A stretch of 64,000 nucleotides of DNA from Paralichthys olivaceus (GCF_024713975.1 NC_091102.1:11289001-11353000), one strand, 5' to 3'; positions 1-15,500 are shown, counted from the first letter of the stretch. Numbers and translations: made by a program. Notes: generated from the letters alone by a model not told the origin.

Positions 1-3000
1 ACAGGTAAATATCATATGTGATCCCAGAAAGAGAACACAATAATTAAAAAGATTAAAGCATTGATATCAGAATGAATCAATTCCATCATCATTTCTTTAA
101 ATAGAAAAACAGTGGTCCATGGAGGTGCTGTAATCCCACACCCATATGGCATCAGTCTCTTCGAGCACAGTGTCTTTTTCACGGACTGGACCAAGATGGC
201 TGTGATGAAAGCCAACAAGTTCAACGACAGCAGTCCTCAGGTGGTTTACAGTACCGCTCAGTTTCCACATGGAGTAGCAGTTATACATCAGCTGAAACAG
301 CCTCAAGGTAAGACCCTCACTGAGCCATTTGTGCATTCTTCAAAGTGGCCCTGATGCAGCTCACATACTATATCTCATAGTTCTCACAGTTCTACAGAAC
401 GTCAGTGTAAATTGACCCAGATTTTCTGCTGTTTCAAAAGATAGAGTTGCAAATAACTATCGTTGAAGAAGATGACAGACCCTAATTCATCTTATATGAG
501 TATCTCGTGCCAGTTACTGTTTTTTTTTGTTTTGCCTCCAGTGCCAAACCCTTGCAGTGTAGACAGAGGTGGTTGTGAGCAGATCTGTGTTCTGAGTCAC
601 AGGAGTGACAATGGAGGACTGGGTTACAGGTGCAAATGTCGCATGGGCTATGACCTCCATGCTGATGGAAAGCGTTGTTTGGGTAAAAGAACAATTCTCC
701 TATTACTATTTCACTAATTGTTCCAAACTTCCTAAACACATAACTCACCGACACAGCAACCAACATTAGTTTCATGTCAATTAACCCTTTCTTACTTGTT
801 TATTATGATGTTTTGGTGAAACATATCACTGATGCCTACTGTTTTGTGTGCTGATGTCCTGTTTTCAGCTGTGAGGCAGTTTCTGCTGTTCTCCAGTCAG
901 CTCGCTGTGAGAGGGATCCCCTTTAACCTCTCCACCCAGGAAGACGTCATCCTGCCCGTCACTGGATCACCTTCCTACTTTGTTGGGGTGGATTTTAGTG
1001 CTGAAGACGATGCCATCTTCTTCTCAGATACAGTCAAAGATATCATTTACAAACAGAAAGTGAATGGGACAGGTGAGAATCATGTCGCTATCGCTAAACT
1101 ACAACAGACTTACAGTTAACAATAGCAGAATAATACAAAGAAAAAGTTCAGCAGCAAAATGTTTACAGTGTTTTCTCTGTGCTTACATCTTTGGAGCAGA
1201 GAGCTCTACCATGTGATTCAGTCAGGCTTAAACAGGGAGTTATGGGAGTGCCTGATGGGGCCGACTGGTACAATGGGGGAGTGAATGGACACGAGTATGG
1301 ACAATGAAAATGAATCATACAATCAACCAAAATGTCAAACTCATCTTCTGCGTAAAGACTAAACAAGGGTGTTTTACCAAGCAGTTTTGATGTTTATTTA
1401 ATAAACTAAAAAATCTCTTCAGCTGTGCAAAGTTGTTACTAATGTGATAATCCCTGAGGAGTCACACCGTACAAAAAAAAGAAACAGCACTGCCCCTCAG
1501 TGATGTTGTTTTTGGAGCTGCTCTAGTTTTTTCTGTCCAGTCTGACATGGGGAAAATTAAAGCTGACAGCCTATTTATTTAAATGTGTTCCTCTTTCATC
1601 TCTGTGGTAAACTGTGGTCTGATATGCACAGGCAGGGAGGTACTGGCAGCCAATAGAGTGGAAGGTGTGGAGGACCTGGCTTATGACTGGATTTCAAAAA
1701 ACCTCTACTGGACTGACCCGCGATACCGGAGCATATCTGTCATGAAGCTGGCTGATAAGTCGAGGAGAGCCATCGTACAGAACCTCAACAACCCCAGGGC
1801 CATCGTGGTGCATCCTCTTCTTGGGTAAATCAGTATAAGATCATTAGAATTGTTGTACCCAAATGTAAAATATTAACATTTTGCTTACTCTCTACTTCAA
1901 GAGGTTATGTAGGTAATGCAGGGTCACTTCTAATTTTGCACTCTAATTATCACAAAATATTATTATCATACTTTTATACTGCCCCAATAAAAGAGCTTTA
2001 AGCTGGTTTACACCTGTACTGAATATTCTGCACTTTAATTTGTGAAATCATTTTTAGAATATTTCTTTGTTATTAAGAATAGGGAGGGAAATCCATGCTA
2101 AAGCAACCATGCACAGTAAACCTGGTCACACACCTTAAGATATACTCACCAATTCATAAACTGTCCTCAAAAAAAGCCACCACCTGATAAAAAAAAGAAA
2201 ACTTATTTAGAACAAGCTCTTATTTCCGATTGCCTCAAAGTCAAAAGACCTCTGTGTCCAGCAGCTGAGATTAGTTGAGAGTGAAGGGCAGTATTGTAGT
2301 TGGCCTAAACAGAAAAGCTCCATAATTGGAAAAAATCTAAAGTAAAAACTTTTTTGATTGAAATATAACATTGATTATTGATCCTTGTTTATTTTTTAAA
2401 AAAGGTATATTTTCTGGACTGACTGGTACCGGCCAGCGAAGATTATGAGGGCATGGGGTGACGGGTCACATGCCATGTCTATTGTAAACACCACTCTTGG
2501 CTGGCCAAATGGCCTAGCTATCGACTGGAGGTGAGCCAGAAGTCATACAGTCACATAATACACCATGTCACCTCCTTGATTTCACTTAAGATTAAAGTTT
2601 TGTTTTGTTTTTAAACAATAATCTTATATTTGAGTATGTGTTACTGTGTGTTATTTCTCATCCTCCTCTTGTTTCTTTGCTATTATCTCCACTCAGCTCA
2701 GCGCGTCTGTACTGGGTGGATGCCTTCTTTGACAGGATAGAGCACAGCAGTTTTGATGGAACAAACAGACTGTCATTGGATCGCATTACCCAGATCTCCC
2801 ATCCATTTGGTCTCACCATTTTTGAAGGTAATAAACCTGGTATATACAACAAGTCACCTGTAAAGTTCCAGTCCAGTAGAATGTGTTTGATCTAAATAAA
2901 GAAGGAATTCAGTGCACTCACACACACTCCATTAACATCGAACAGTGGTTTCTCAATTTTGTCATATCAATCATGTCAAAAGAGCAATTACTGCTATAAG

Positions 3001-3551
3001 GAGTTAATGAAAGATGAAAAGACTTTTTATTGCTCCTGTCCCAATAAGGCTATGCATATTTCACCGACTGGCGCCTGGGTGGCATTGTACGTGTGCGCAA
3101 GACCGATGGTGGGGAGATGGTCGTTATCAGAAGAGGAATCAGCCACATTATGCATGTCAAATCTTTCAACTCCAACTCTCAGATTGGTCAGTAGCTTTAT
3201 TAATTACTATCCTCACTGTCATTCATGTTAGTCTTACTCTTGGTAATCAACCTTTACTCCCCTTCTCAGGTTCCAACTTCTGCAACAGGCAGACAAATCC
3301 TAATGGAGACTGCAGCCACTTCTGCTTCCCAGCCCCATACTCTCTGCGGGTGTGTGGTTGCCCATATGGCATGAAGCTGTCGCCCAATCAACAGACATGT
3401 GTTGAGGACTCTTCTAGCGAGCCTCCAATACTGCAGTGTGGAGCCAACTCTTTCTCCTGTGGCAACGGCAAATGTGTCCCAAACAGCTACAGATGCGATG
3501 GTGTTGATGACTGCCATGACAACAGTGACGAACTCAACTGCGGAATCAACA
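1..3551 (+). CDS. lrp2: lrp2 exons 1-9: propeller end, EGF, second propeller, EGF
   Basis: Exons: 1-4, 105-307, 542-682, 869-1072, 1632-1824, 2405-2530, 2697-2827, 3049-3186, 3270-3551. Exon 2 finishes a six-bladed propeller (VFFTDW motif). Exon 3 is an EGF-like module with six cysteines. Exons 4-8 form a complete YWTD propeller, recognised by repeated tryptophan-aspartate motifs (IFFSD, LYWTD, FWTDW, LYWVD, YFTDW). Exon 9 begins with an EGF-like module and runs into the first LA repeat of the next cluster. In LDLR-family receptors the propellers act in acid-dependent ligand release in endosomes. Exon 1 is represented by only its last four bases. Confidence 0.93.
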
Positions 3552-6500
3552 GTAATGCTTTTCTTGCAAATCCAGATAATTGTACTGGTCCAACCTGACC
3601 AGAGTATAAACCAGTTTCATGTCCTGGGTCTTTTTAAAAATTCTGTTCAGTTTTATGATATCTAATCAAGATCCTCTCTTTTTTCTCAGACAACACTTGC
3701 TCCCCCATTGCATTCACATGTGCCAATCAGCGCTGTGTGCCTGCTGGGTGGCGCTGTGATGGGTACAATGACTGTTTTGATAACAGTGATGAGAACAACT
3801 GCCCTACACACATACCTAGAACATGTCTTGCCAATCAGTTCACCTGTACCAACCATCGCTGCATCCCAAATACTTGGCGTTGTGACACTGATAATGACTG
3901 TGGTGACGGTTCCGATGAAGCTGACTGTCGTGAGTATCCTGATTGAGGCTTTTAATTTAAAATTAATACAATAGTTTGTCTTTTGTAAATGCATATTAGG
4001 CAGTAGCAAGGCATCAAGTAGCCCGCATTCATTACTGTGGCAGATCTTAATTTCAAGAGCCAAACTACAAGCAATGTCTAAAGAATGAGTTTAAATGCAT
4101 TATAATGGCTTTAATGTTTAATGGATGAGCCTATGTATGTGGCCTTAATTATAAAAACATAGATATGAAAGCTGGTTAATAGTCACATGGTAACATTAAT
4201 CAGATTATTACTGAAGCATAGTTTGTTTTTGGTACCTGTGCAGTTGTTATTTTATTGGCCAAGAAAGCCTGAGAAATTAGCTTTAAGGAAGAAGTTTATA
4301 CTTTAATTCTGATATTCTATAATTTGTGTTGACAGATCTGGGGAGCACTTGTTATCCTGGACAGTTCCAGTGTCCAGACCACCGCTGCATAGATCCCAGC
4401 TTTGTCTGTGATGGGGACAGGGACTGTGTGGATGGGGCAGATGAGCAGGGATGCAGTGAGTACCTTTTAGATTACAGTTTTCCCTGGACATTATTTGGTC
4501 CTTATTTGTCTTTTGAGTGTTTTGTGGACAAAATCTATTTTATTATTTATTCGTTTTTGTATTTACATAACTAATAGAAATGACTTGAGATTGCTGATCA
4601 GATCTATTTTCATCAAATCTCATGACCGTGTAGATTTTTCAATGACCTAACTATAAACTTGCTTCAGTCTATCCTCTCATTGTGACATGTTGTAGGTCAG
4701 AGTTTTATCTGCTCTTTCCCAGTTAAATAAATCTTGAATGTGTTCAGTTATTTCTAAGTTGATTTTATTAGCTCAACATGCAAACATTTTGTAGAGGTCA
4801 ATTGAATGTTCTGAAAAAAAACAACAAGCATTTGCTAAGCCTCTTAGTTCATTGATCTCATTACCTGTGTTGCACAACCTTGTAGCTCAGCATACATGCA
4901 CAACTGCAGAAATATGGAATATCAGTATTAACGTACTCAACTGGATTTTTCAGTCTACAACTGCACTGTGAATGAGTTCAAGTGCTCCAGTGGTCACCAG
5001 TGTATCAACTCCTACTATCGATGTGATGGAGTCTTTGATTGCAGCGATCGCTCAGATGAGCAAAACTGTCGTAAGTATTTCATGTAAACACTTTGTTTGG
5101 CCGTAGGTCATAAGCCTAAAACATTATTCGATCTTGCACAAATATGCACATTTGCTAAAATGTTTGAATTTTGATTCCTTGGCCTGTACCAAAAATGTAT
5201 GTTATGGTGTTTCCAAATGTATTTCAGCTACCAGGCCTCCAGGGATGTGCCACCATGAGAGTGAGTTCCAGTGCCAGTCAGACGGGAGCTGTGTCCCTTC
5301 TACCTGGGAGTGTGATGGTCATCCAGACTGTGAGGACGGAAGCGATGAACACCACGCCTGCCCACCTCGCACCTGCCCTTCCATACTCTTCCGCTGCGAC
5401 AATGGCAACTGCGTGCTACATAGTTGGATTTGTGATGGGGACAATGACTGCAGGGATATGAGCGATGAACGAGACTGTCCCACGCCGCCTTTCAGATGTC
5501 CAAGCTGGCAGTGGCAGTGCCCGGGCCACAGTGTTTGCATCAACCTCACCATAGTGTGTGACAACACTCCTGACTGCCCTAACGGTGCAGATGAGTCCCC
5601 TATTTGTAGTAAGTCTGTTCTCTTCTTTTACTCTTTGTTGAATAAAAAGACTAAATTGTTTTATTACATTTCCAAGTTTACCGGTCTCCTCAAACTCAAT
5701 TACATTTTCACATCACATGACAAACAGAATCAGACTCACAACTGCTTTTGTTTAATGCCGCATTTTGTGTTTCTTCATTTGTGCTTCATTTCAAATTCTG
5801 TGTTGAATGTCATCTGTTTGTCTTTGGATTCTTATTTTACAATCATGCATGTGTGTGATTTGACCTGTATTAAAGTGAAAATGATGTGTGATTTTCCTTT
5901 CTTGCCTTTCTCGCAACTTTCAGATGAGGCTTTGCCAGGTAGGAACATACTCTCAATCATTGGTATTAATTCTGCTGATCGCTTTCAACTTTCAACATAA
6001 ACAATATCTATAGTAAATAGTCTCAGATTGTTTCAAAGCATGATCAAATGTGTGTTGTGTAGTGTTTTGCAGTTCTCAGCACACTGAATGACAGTAGTTA
6101 GTGTTTTTTTTTTATTATCGTTCGTTATTATCGTTGTTTATTATCATAGAGTGCAGTGTACATATTAATGAAATCCTTCGATGGATTTTTTTGTTGTTGC
6201 ATGAGTCATCATTTCCTTAGTTTATTTTGTAATTAAGATTTTTCAGTCCTAACTTATGCTTCCCCTGCTTTCAACGTAGATCAGGAAAGCTGTTCTGACA
6301 ACAATGCTGGCTGCACCCACGGTTGTATCCAAGGGCCATTTGGGGCCCAGTGCACGTGCCCTGTGGGTTATCAACTGAGCAATGACTCTAAAACCTGTCA
6401 GGATATAGATGAGTGTAATCCCCCTGGACTTTGTAGCCAGCACTGCTTTAATGAGAGAGGTTCTTTCCGCTGCCACTGCCAGGACGGTTATACTCTAGAA

Positions 6501-9500
6501 GCAGACCAACGAACCTGCAAGGCCTCAGGTAAGGAAGGAGTGTTTCTTAAACCTTTTGTTTATGGAACATGGTCCCCTGGTAGTTATAAATCTGTTATTT
6601 TCTAATGCTGTTAATTAGGGCAAAATAGACATATTATTAGTCCTACAGTAATTTGGATGTCAGCATGATATGCCTATTCAGCACATGTCTCCGTTTTCTC
6701 CACTGTGCTGGCTGCTGGGCAGGAATGAACTATTATAAGGTCGGGGGGACTTGGCCAGCAGACTGCTAGACTGACACTCCCCCTTGTCTCTCTATGCTGC
6801 TCTGATTTCTTAGATAACACAAATAACATATGTCACTCACTGGCCATCACTGGTATAATTAGAACATAATCACCAACAAAGGGCTGTTTATAGGGAGTGT
6901 GCCTGACATGAGCTCCTCTTCCACACAGATAACCCTCTGAAAGGCTATGCAATACAATAGGTCATTATTTGGACAAAAGTGCATTCCCTTAGGACTGCCA
7001 TTTGAGTAGGATCCCATTTAACAGTCCTGTTGTATAGTTTTAGTAGACATGCAAAAGCTGATAAGTGCTCTTATTAGCTTGAAGATGGACATGAAAAATA
7101 TGTAACAGAGATTTGACGTCTGTTTACAGATTCCCGTCAGGCCTTCCTTCTCGTGGCCAGTCGAAATCAGATCATTCAAGATGACATAACCACTCAGCCC
7201 AACGTCGTCCGCTCACTGGTTAGAGATGGACGCAACATTGTGGCCCTAGACTTTGACTCGGTTGAGGACCGTGTTTACTGGTCTGATACCAGCCAGGACA
7301 GAATCTGGAGTGCTCACACAGATGGCAGTGACAGAACTGTGGTAAGATTTATTTGTTCCATTTATTTTGAGAATTTATGTTATGTACATTCCGTCAGCAT
7401 CACCAGTAAATCATCTGTAACTAAGATTGAGTCTCTTTTGTACAGATATTTGACAGTGGAGTGACTGTGACAGAGAGCCTTGCTGTAGACTGGGTGGGCA
7501 GGAACCTTTACTGGACTGACTATGTCTTGGAGACAATTGAAGTTTCTAAGCTGGATGGCACCCATCGGACTGTATTAATTAGCGAAAACGTCACTAATCC
7601 TCGGGGCCTGGTGCTGGACCCAAGGGACAGGTCAGTGACGCTCAGAGAAATCTGTGTCTTGGAGTATTAAGTATGAAACAGCCTTCAATAGTGAAAAGCA
7701 GTTGGTTTTAAAAGTGGAGCATTTGATTTTCAGTTCTCACCTGATGTTCTGGACTGACTGGGGGAGGAACCCCCGCATTGAAAGGGCCAGCATGGATGGA
7801 AAATTGAGGACCGTTATCATAAGCAAGAAACTGTACTGGCCCAATGGTCTAACCATAGACTATCCAAACAACCTGTTATACTTTGCTGACGCCTACTTGG
7901 ATTTCATTGACTACTGCGATTATAACGGCAACAACAGGAAGCAAGTTCTTGCCAGTGACCTGGTGAGTGTATGAGAAAGCAGTTTTTATTCTGACAAGAA
8001 ATCTTATTTATGTTAATAATCTTACAGTAAGCAGAGTACAATTTTATTTTGAATAGTATGTGTAAGATGCACTTGTTTTTCTTTTGCTACTCTCTATGAA
8101 AAGGTACTGCAACATCCCCACGCAATTACCATTTTTGAGGATTTTGTGTATTGGACCGACAGATATATCAATCGTGTGATGCGAGCCCATAAGTGGCATG
8201 GGGAGAACCAAACAGTGATGCTGTTCAACCTCCCTCAGCCAATGGGTCTGGTGGCAGTACACCCAGCCAGGCAGCCAGCAGGTATTGTGAAGATAATTAC
8301 ATAAACCAATCTCTGACCATTGTGTTGGCCACCAGAATAGATTTGGTTGATAATGGAGCCAATAAGCAGCGAGATAGAACCTCTATCATACTGTTTGTGG
8401 GTATGCATCATGTAATTTGGTGTGTGTCTGTGTGGTTTGACAATGTTTAGGTGAAAATCTCTGTCTAAGGAGCCCCTGCACTCACATCTGCTTGCTCTCT
8501 GCGGTGGGGCCGAGGTATTACTCGTGCGCCTGCCCCTCAGGCTGGACACTGGCAGCAGACCAAATCACCTGCACCAGAGGTATGCATCCTGCCAAATGGA
8601 GGAAAACACTCATCACTCATTTTGATGAAAAAGGAAGTCAGGTCAGATCCTGGTGATAAGCAGTCATTAGGTATTGCTCTTATTGTTGTAAAAGAGCACA
8701 CTGGTTATTACAACAATTATTATCGTTGAATGCTTTATTTGCTGCCATATCAGTGTAGGTAAGAAGGGAGATCTTTGAAAACACTCAAGTTGTGTCCAGG
8801 TACTTGTCAACAGTCTCCCATTTGGATTTTTGTGTAAACTGCTGTTCCAGTCATAAATATTAAGAATCATATAAGCGTGACTTTCAAGGTCTCGAGAAGA
8901 CAAGGGAGCTTTAATTCAAAGCCCAACGAGTCCCCCTTGGGTCAACAGCTTAACTCGTCTCAGGTTTCAGCCCATTCAAGCAAAGCAGAAGACAGTCTCC
9001 CCCTGAGGCCAACGATTATCCAAGAATGAAAATGCCCTGCAGCCATTCATCGATTCTAATCTCTGATGACAAAGCAAATCAGATTGTAGGACCAACTTTT
9101 CACCAGTCAATCCTCTTTATTGATAAAGGAATGTTAGATTGGTAGTCTTATTTTGCACCAGATATCAAAAAACCGAAAGCCACTTAAATAGTATTGAATT
9201 ACAAGGGTTGAGTCCAAGTCCATTAAAAATGCTTAACTAGCTCAGAATAAATCCATAATTTTCATTTTAAAAGGAATGAATTCACAGTCTTTGAAAAATA
9301 AATAGCTTTTTTTATGTTTGTTTATGTTTAACTGGAGGGAAAAGAGTTTGTTATTCTAATCAGTTTATTGAGTTTTCTCTTTTTCACCTTTAGTTGAGGA
9401 TCCCTTCCTGGTGGTTGTGAGAGACAGCATCATCTATGGAATTTCCTTGAACCCAGATGACAAGAGCAATGACGCGATGGTCCCTGTAGCTGGGCTTCAG

Positions 9501-12500
9501 AATGGCTATGATGTGGACTTTGACGACAGTGAACAGACCATCTACTGGGTGGAGCACCCGGTAAGTTACGGTCCAAAGACAGACACGCACTGAACTCCAG
9601 AAACAAAAAGAATGCAAATATCTCAGGATAAAAAAGAGGAGCAATACCCATAGAAGATGAGGACAAAGAACTAATTTTTTAAAGACAACAAGATTCAAGA
9701 GCTTTCGGTGGTAAGGGCTAGGGCTGGTGTCTATGTGAAGTAAACAAAACACTTCATGTCCTGCCCCCTGTATGCTCAGTTCAGGCGCTGACCTGCGTTC
9801 TTCCAATGTAAAAGGCAAACTACGGAAAATAACCAGTTTTTCCACATTTTTTGGAGTGCCTATCTGAAAATAGCTTAGTTCCGGTGTTCTCGGTACATGC
9901 TGTGGTGGACAGAGATTTTATGTGTTGGTCAGAGACGTAGTAGTGCTATTAAATCTACAAGACACATAATATACCTCTGATGTAACTGTGCATGTTACAG
10001 TTCAGTTCAGAACTCATCCTCTAAGGACAACTAGGGTTAACCTTTTAAAAAGTAAACTAAACTAAAACATGCCAGAAAACTTTCTGCACATCTCATTCAA
10101 CAGGGGTAGAGGTTAATAATTTGTCCCTTCTCCACCAGGGTGAGATCCACAGGGTAAAATCAGATGGTACTAACAGGACAGAGTTTGCCCCTGCAGCCAT
10201 CCTGGGCTCACCTGTCGGCCTGGCCTTGGACTGGTTATCAGAGAACCTGTACTACACCAACCCAGCTACACAGTCTATTGAGGTGAGATAAATATTACTT
10301 TGCCTTGTTGTATTGTCCAGGTTTACTGGCTGTACATTTTTGGTAATTCCTCTTGTTATAACAAAATTCAGGGATTAAGGCAGTGTTACAACACAGCAAC
10401 ACAGGACAGTAAAGGCATCTGTTTGTGTATGTGCTTGTACAGGTTTTGAAGTTGAGAGGGGAGTGGCAGTACAGGAAAACTCTAATCACAAATAACGGCT
10501 CTCCAACTGGCGCTGGAATTCCTATTGGCATCGCCGTGGATCCAGCACGTGGGTAAGCCCCATTTAACACAGTCCTGGCACAGCCTCTCATCCCCACAGC
10601 TACTGAGCTCTAACAGCCTCCTCATCGCCATCTGCTCTGTCTCAGGAGAGAACTTAACCAGTGTTACTGAATACTACGCTGCTCTCTCAGACCCCAGTGA
10701 CATACAATAGAGTGCGGTCAAGAAACAAGAAAAGCATTCTCAAACCACCCCCCCACTATTATCTCACATTATATTTGATGCTTCAGCTACTGGTCCATGA
10801 TAAAGTTGTCATGACTTGCAATCCATGACGTCATGAGGAAATTCTCTGCCTTACCAAAAACTTTTTATATCACTGCATAATCGTTGAAAGTGTATTTTTA
10901 TTGTTCATTTTTTTATTCACCCAATAGAGACAACTTACAACTTATTTGACTATAAATTAAATAATTACAAGACATATTAAAATGTAGTAGGTATTTACAG
11001 GAGATCAATGACAACATTGCAAATTCCTTAAACATGAACACTTATCTACTTTTGTACTTTCAGCAAACTGTACTGGACAGATACGGGGACAGAGAGTGGA
11101 ATTTCTGCCAAGGTGGCATCAGCAGACATGGATGGTCAAAACCCTGTCGTCCTTTTCACCAACAACTTAGATCACGTTGAGTTCCTCACTGTTGACATCC
11201 AAGAGAACAAGCTGTACTGGGGTGTCACAAGCACTGGCATGGTGGGTCTTTGTCTTCTGTTCGTTCTGTAGAGTTGTCACAAATGTGAAATTATATTAAC
11301 CTTGAAGTTTGTTGATGATAAAGTACCATTGCTGTTGTTGACTTCCTGTCTGGCATCTCAACAGATTGAGCGCGGTGATCCAGACGGGACTAACCGTATC
11401 ACCATAGTGACAGGCCTGTCTCACCCCTGGGGTGTTGCGGTCTATGAAAACTACCTCTACTTCACTGATCGCGACTTTGAGGTCATAGAGCGTGTGGACA
11501 AGTCCACCGGTGCCAACAAAGTTGTGCTGCGTGACAACGTTTCTGGCCTCAGAGTTCTGAAAGTGCATTACAGAGACGGTGAGTAACACAATGAGACATC
11601 ATCAGTAAGAGACAAATACACAGTTGTCCCTCACTGTTGCTTTTTCATCTGTTTCTCACACTGTTTTCTCTCAGCTTCTGCAGGCTCATCCAACGGCTGC
11701 ACCAACAATGTGGGCGTGTGTGAGCAACTGTGCTTGCCACGGCCACAGGGTCTGTTTACTTGTGCGTGCGCCACAGGTTTTAAACTTGGTGCTGACAACA
11801 TGACCTGCACCCCCTACCAGTCCTATGTCATCATATCCACTCTGTCTGCAATCAAAGGCTTCAGTCTGGAGGGGGCAGATCACTCTGAGGCCATGGTGCC
11901 AGTGGCTGGGAGAGGTCAGTGATTCTCATATATTATTTACATTGTTAAATCTGATTATTATATACAATATATTATAATTTAAGTGATGGACTCACTGAGT
12001 ATAAAATGTTCATGTTGTTGTATTCGAAGTAATGATAATGGCCTCTAATGACTTGGTTTTCCTCTTTCAGGCCGTAATGCTTTACATATTGACGTACACA
12101 TGGCTTCTGGTTTCATCTACTGGTGTGACTTCAGCAGCACTGTGGCGATACAGAACGGGGTCAGACGGATCAAGCCAGATGGCTCAGGATTACGTAGCAT
12201 AGTGACATCTGGAATAGGACGTAACGGCATACGAGGCATTGCTGTCGACTGGGCTGCAGGTACGCTGTTGTGTCAGCTTGTAAATGTGCTCAACTCAATT
12301 TCTTGTTTAACCACAAATTGTGATTACGTCACTGCAGCAAACAACACTGCCAGTTTTAGATCTCAGACATTTATTCATTCAGTGACATTAAAGCTACATC
12401 TCTAATTTTATGTAAGACATATATTTTAATCCATGTGAAGTATTTCTACAACACTGAGGTAACAGTTTAGATGCAGGCCAAAGAGGATCTTGGTCACAGG

Positions 12501-15500
12501 AGATTAGGATCACCACCATCTTATGTTCATATTGTAGAGCGGAGGAACTCAGTGAATGGAAGTGAAAACAATATTACATCAGTAATCACACTAGTTATCA
12601 AAAGATTTGGTTATAGAGATAGTTCAGAAAATCAGTAGTTTGTGGGAATTTACACTTTTCTCACTTTCCATGAGTCAAACTAATAAATGCTTAGGATAGA
12701 CTGTTTTTGTCGGCCTATGGGATCAAATAACTTAATCATGATCCCATAGGCTTCCAGAAATTAAGTGAAACTGAGGGGGCATCTGAGGGGAGGCCAACAG
12801 AGGCCCTCTGACTTTGAAAAACCCTGTTGTAAACATTTTAGACAGATGTTAGTCTCCCCTCTAGCTTCAGCAGTGGATAATGGTCTGATTTGTTTGTGTT
12901 GAGTCATAACTTGTTCATTACAAAACAGGTTGACATATTACTGAACTAAATCTATACAAGATTTTTATCTTATGTATGTAAAATCATGCTGTTGATGTAA
13001 ACGAGAAAACTAAAAGAAAGTTGGATCAGTATGAACTCGTGCTGTGATTGGGGTCACACGCAGAAGACTACCTGGTCACAGTCAAAGTTAAGAAGCTTAT
13101 TACAGCGTCTGACTCATGGTGCAGGGAGATCAGCCCCACACTTGTGACAGGGGAGAAGATTTAAATAGCTGGCTGAGAAAAAACAGAGACATCTACCGGC
13201 AGAAAGATTTATTATTGCATCACTGTGATTAAAGGCATAACAGAAAATATATCATGTAATGATATCACAATCGTAATAATAAAGTCAGACATCTACTTTA
13301 ATTGTGACCTTAATAGTTTACATTTGATATCTTCTTATGATGATATGAAATATATGATGCTACTTTCTGTTTTCAGGGAACTTGTATTTCACCAATGCTT
13401 TCCTGACCGAGACGTATGTGGAGGTGCTCCGCCTGAACACCACTTTCCGCAGGGTGCTCCTGAAGACCCAGGTGGACATGCCACGCCATATCATCGTGGA
13501 TCCCAGAAACAGATACTTGTTCTGGGCTGATTATGGCCAGAACCCCAAAATTGAGCGAGCATTCTTGGATGGGACCAATCGCACAATTTTAGTTTCCTCA
13601 GGCATACTCACTCCACGAGGTCTCGCTCTGGATGGGCAAACTGGCTATGTCTACTGGGTGGATGACTCCCTGGATATGATTGCTCGAGTAAACAATCAAG
13701 GAGGGGAGACAGAGATTGTGAGGTATGGCAGCCGCTATCCGACTCCTTATGGGATCACAGTGTTTGAGAACAGCATCATTTGGGTGGACAGAAACCTGAA
13801 GAAGGTGTTTCAAGCGAGCAAAGAGCCCGGTAGCACAGAGCAGCCTGCTGTGATTAGAGACAACATCAACATGCTGAGAGACGTTTCCATCTTTGACCAG
13901 CGTATTCAGCCAATCACTCCTCAGGAGCTTAACCACAACCCCTGCATTGAGGCCAATGGAGGCTGTGCCCACTTCTGCTTCGCCCTGCCGGATTATAGCA
14001 TGGGCAACCAATACAAGAAATGCGGCTGCGCTTTTGGGAATCTTGCAGCAGATAACGAGAGCTGCGTGGTGTCAAGGGACGATTATCTCATCTACACAAC
14101 TGAGAGCACTGTGCGCAGCCTGCGCCTTGATCCTGAAGACCATTCCTTGCCCTTCCCTGTGGTCAACGTTCCTCGCACCTCCGTGGCGCTGGATTTTGAC
14201 CTCTCAGACAGCAGGGTCTACTTCACACAGAGCTCAGGCGCAGGAGCAAGCAAGATCAGCTATATCAGCCTGTCCTCTCCCACCTCAGCCCCTGTAGTGG
14301 TGGCGTCAGGTAGTACTCATCCTATTACTTTTGGTAGCTTTGTATGGATGTAGAGATTAATACCAGAGATTGAAATAATGTTGTTCTGTGTATTTTGACA
14401 GATCTTGGTGCACCTGATGGCATTGCTTTTGACTGGATAAACAGAAGAATTTACTACAGTGATTATGTTAACCAGAGCATCAGCTCCATGTCTGTGAACG
14501 GCTCTCAGAGGACTGTTATTGCCCATGTGTCTCGACCAAGAGCCATCATGTTGGATCCTTGTAGGGGGTAAGACACACTCATTCACTAGGTTGAACTGGG
14601 ATTTAGAAGTGAAAAAAAGTGGGGTGGCATGAAGTGCAACCATAAAGTGCACCACCCTCAGTACAGATCCATTTGGTGCATGACTTTGTTGCATGTAGAC
14701 AAGAGACAGGCACAAAAAAGAAAAAAATGCTTCCTTGTTCCACAGATACATGTATTGGACAGACTGGGGAACCCATGCAAAGATTGAGCGTGCCACTTTA
14801 GGTGGAAACTTCAGAACAGAGGTTGTGAGCAGTAGTCTTGTGTGGCCTAATGGACTCACCCTGGACTATGAAGAAGAGAGGCTGTATTGGGCGGATGCCA
14901 GCTTGTAAGAAAAACAAATTTCCACTATTGAAATATGGACCCAGATTTGTCTATCATATTACCCTCAATCTACCACTGTTATTATTTCCCTCTGCCAGAC
15001 AGAAGATTGAGCGTTCCTCTCTCACGGGGTCCAATCGGGAGGTCATCGTCAGCACCGCCATCTACCCCTTTGCTATGGCCATGTTTGGCCAATTCATCTA
15101 CTGGACTGACTGGAACACACGCAGCATCTATCGGGCCAACAAGCACGACGGTTCTGGTCAGCGGGTCATGATTCAGAGCCTTCCATCTCGACCAATGGAC
15201 ATCCACATTGTAGCCAGCAGGAAGCAGCAGCAGTGCGACAGCCCCTGCCAGCAGTTTAACGGAGGCTGCAGCCATATCTGTACACCAGGTACAATTAGTT
15301 CAACAATACCATCGCAACATCTTTTATCCCATTAATTGAAAATCCCAATTTGATCTTTTATAGGACCTAACGGAGCTGAGTGTCAGTGTCCATCAGAGGG
15401 TCGCTGGTACCTGGCCGACGACAAGCGCTGTATCCCTGATAACGGGACTCGGTGCCAGCCAGGACAGTTTACCTGCAACAATGGCCGCTGTATTTATGCC

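Noticed and set aside
3686-4063. Minus-strand open frame opposite LA repeats
   Set aside because: The GAC/GAT-rich LA calcium-cage codons read as GTC/ATC (V/I) on the other strand, creating stop-free shadows.
8193-8450. 85-codon open frame across an lrp2 exon end
   Set aside because: Reads in the wrong frame through exon 8104-8281 and into the intron; the true frame gives a YWTD blade and a GT donor at 8282.
13598-14011. 137-codon minus-strand open frame
   Set aside because: Exactly antisense to the large lrp2 exon 13377-14309; a shadow of its codon bias.
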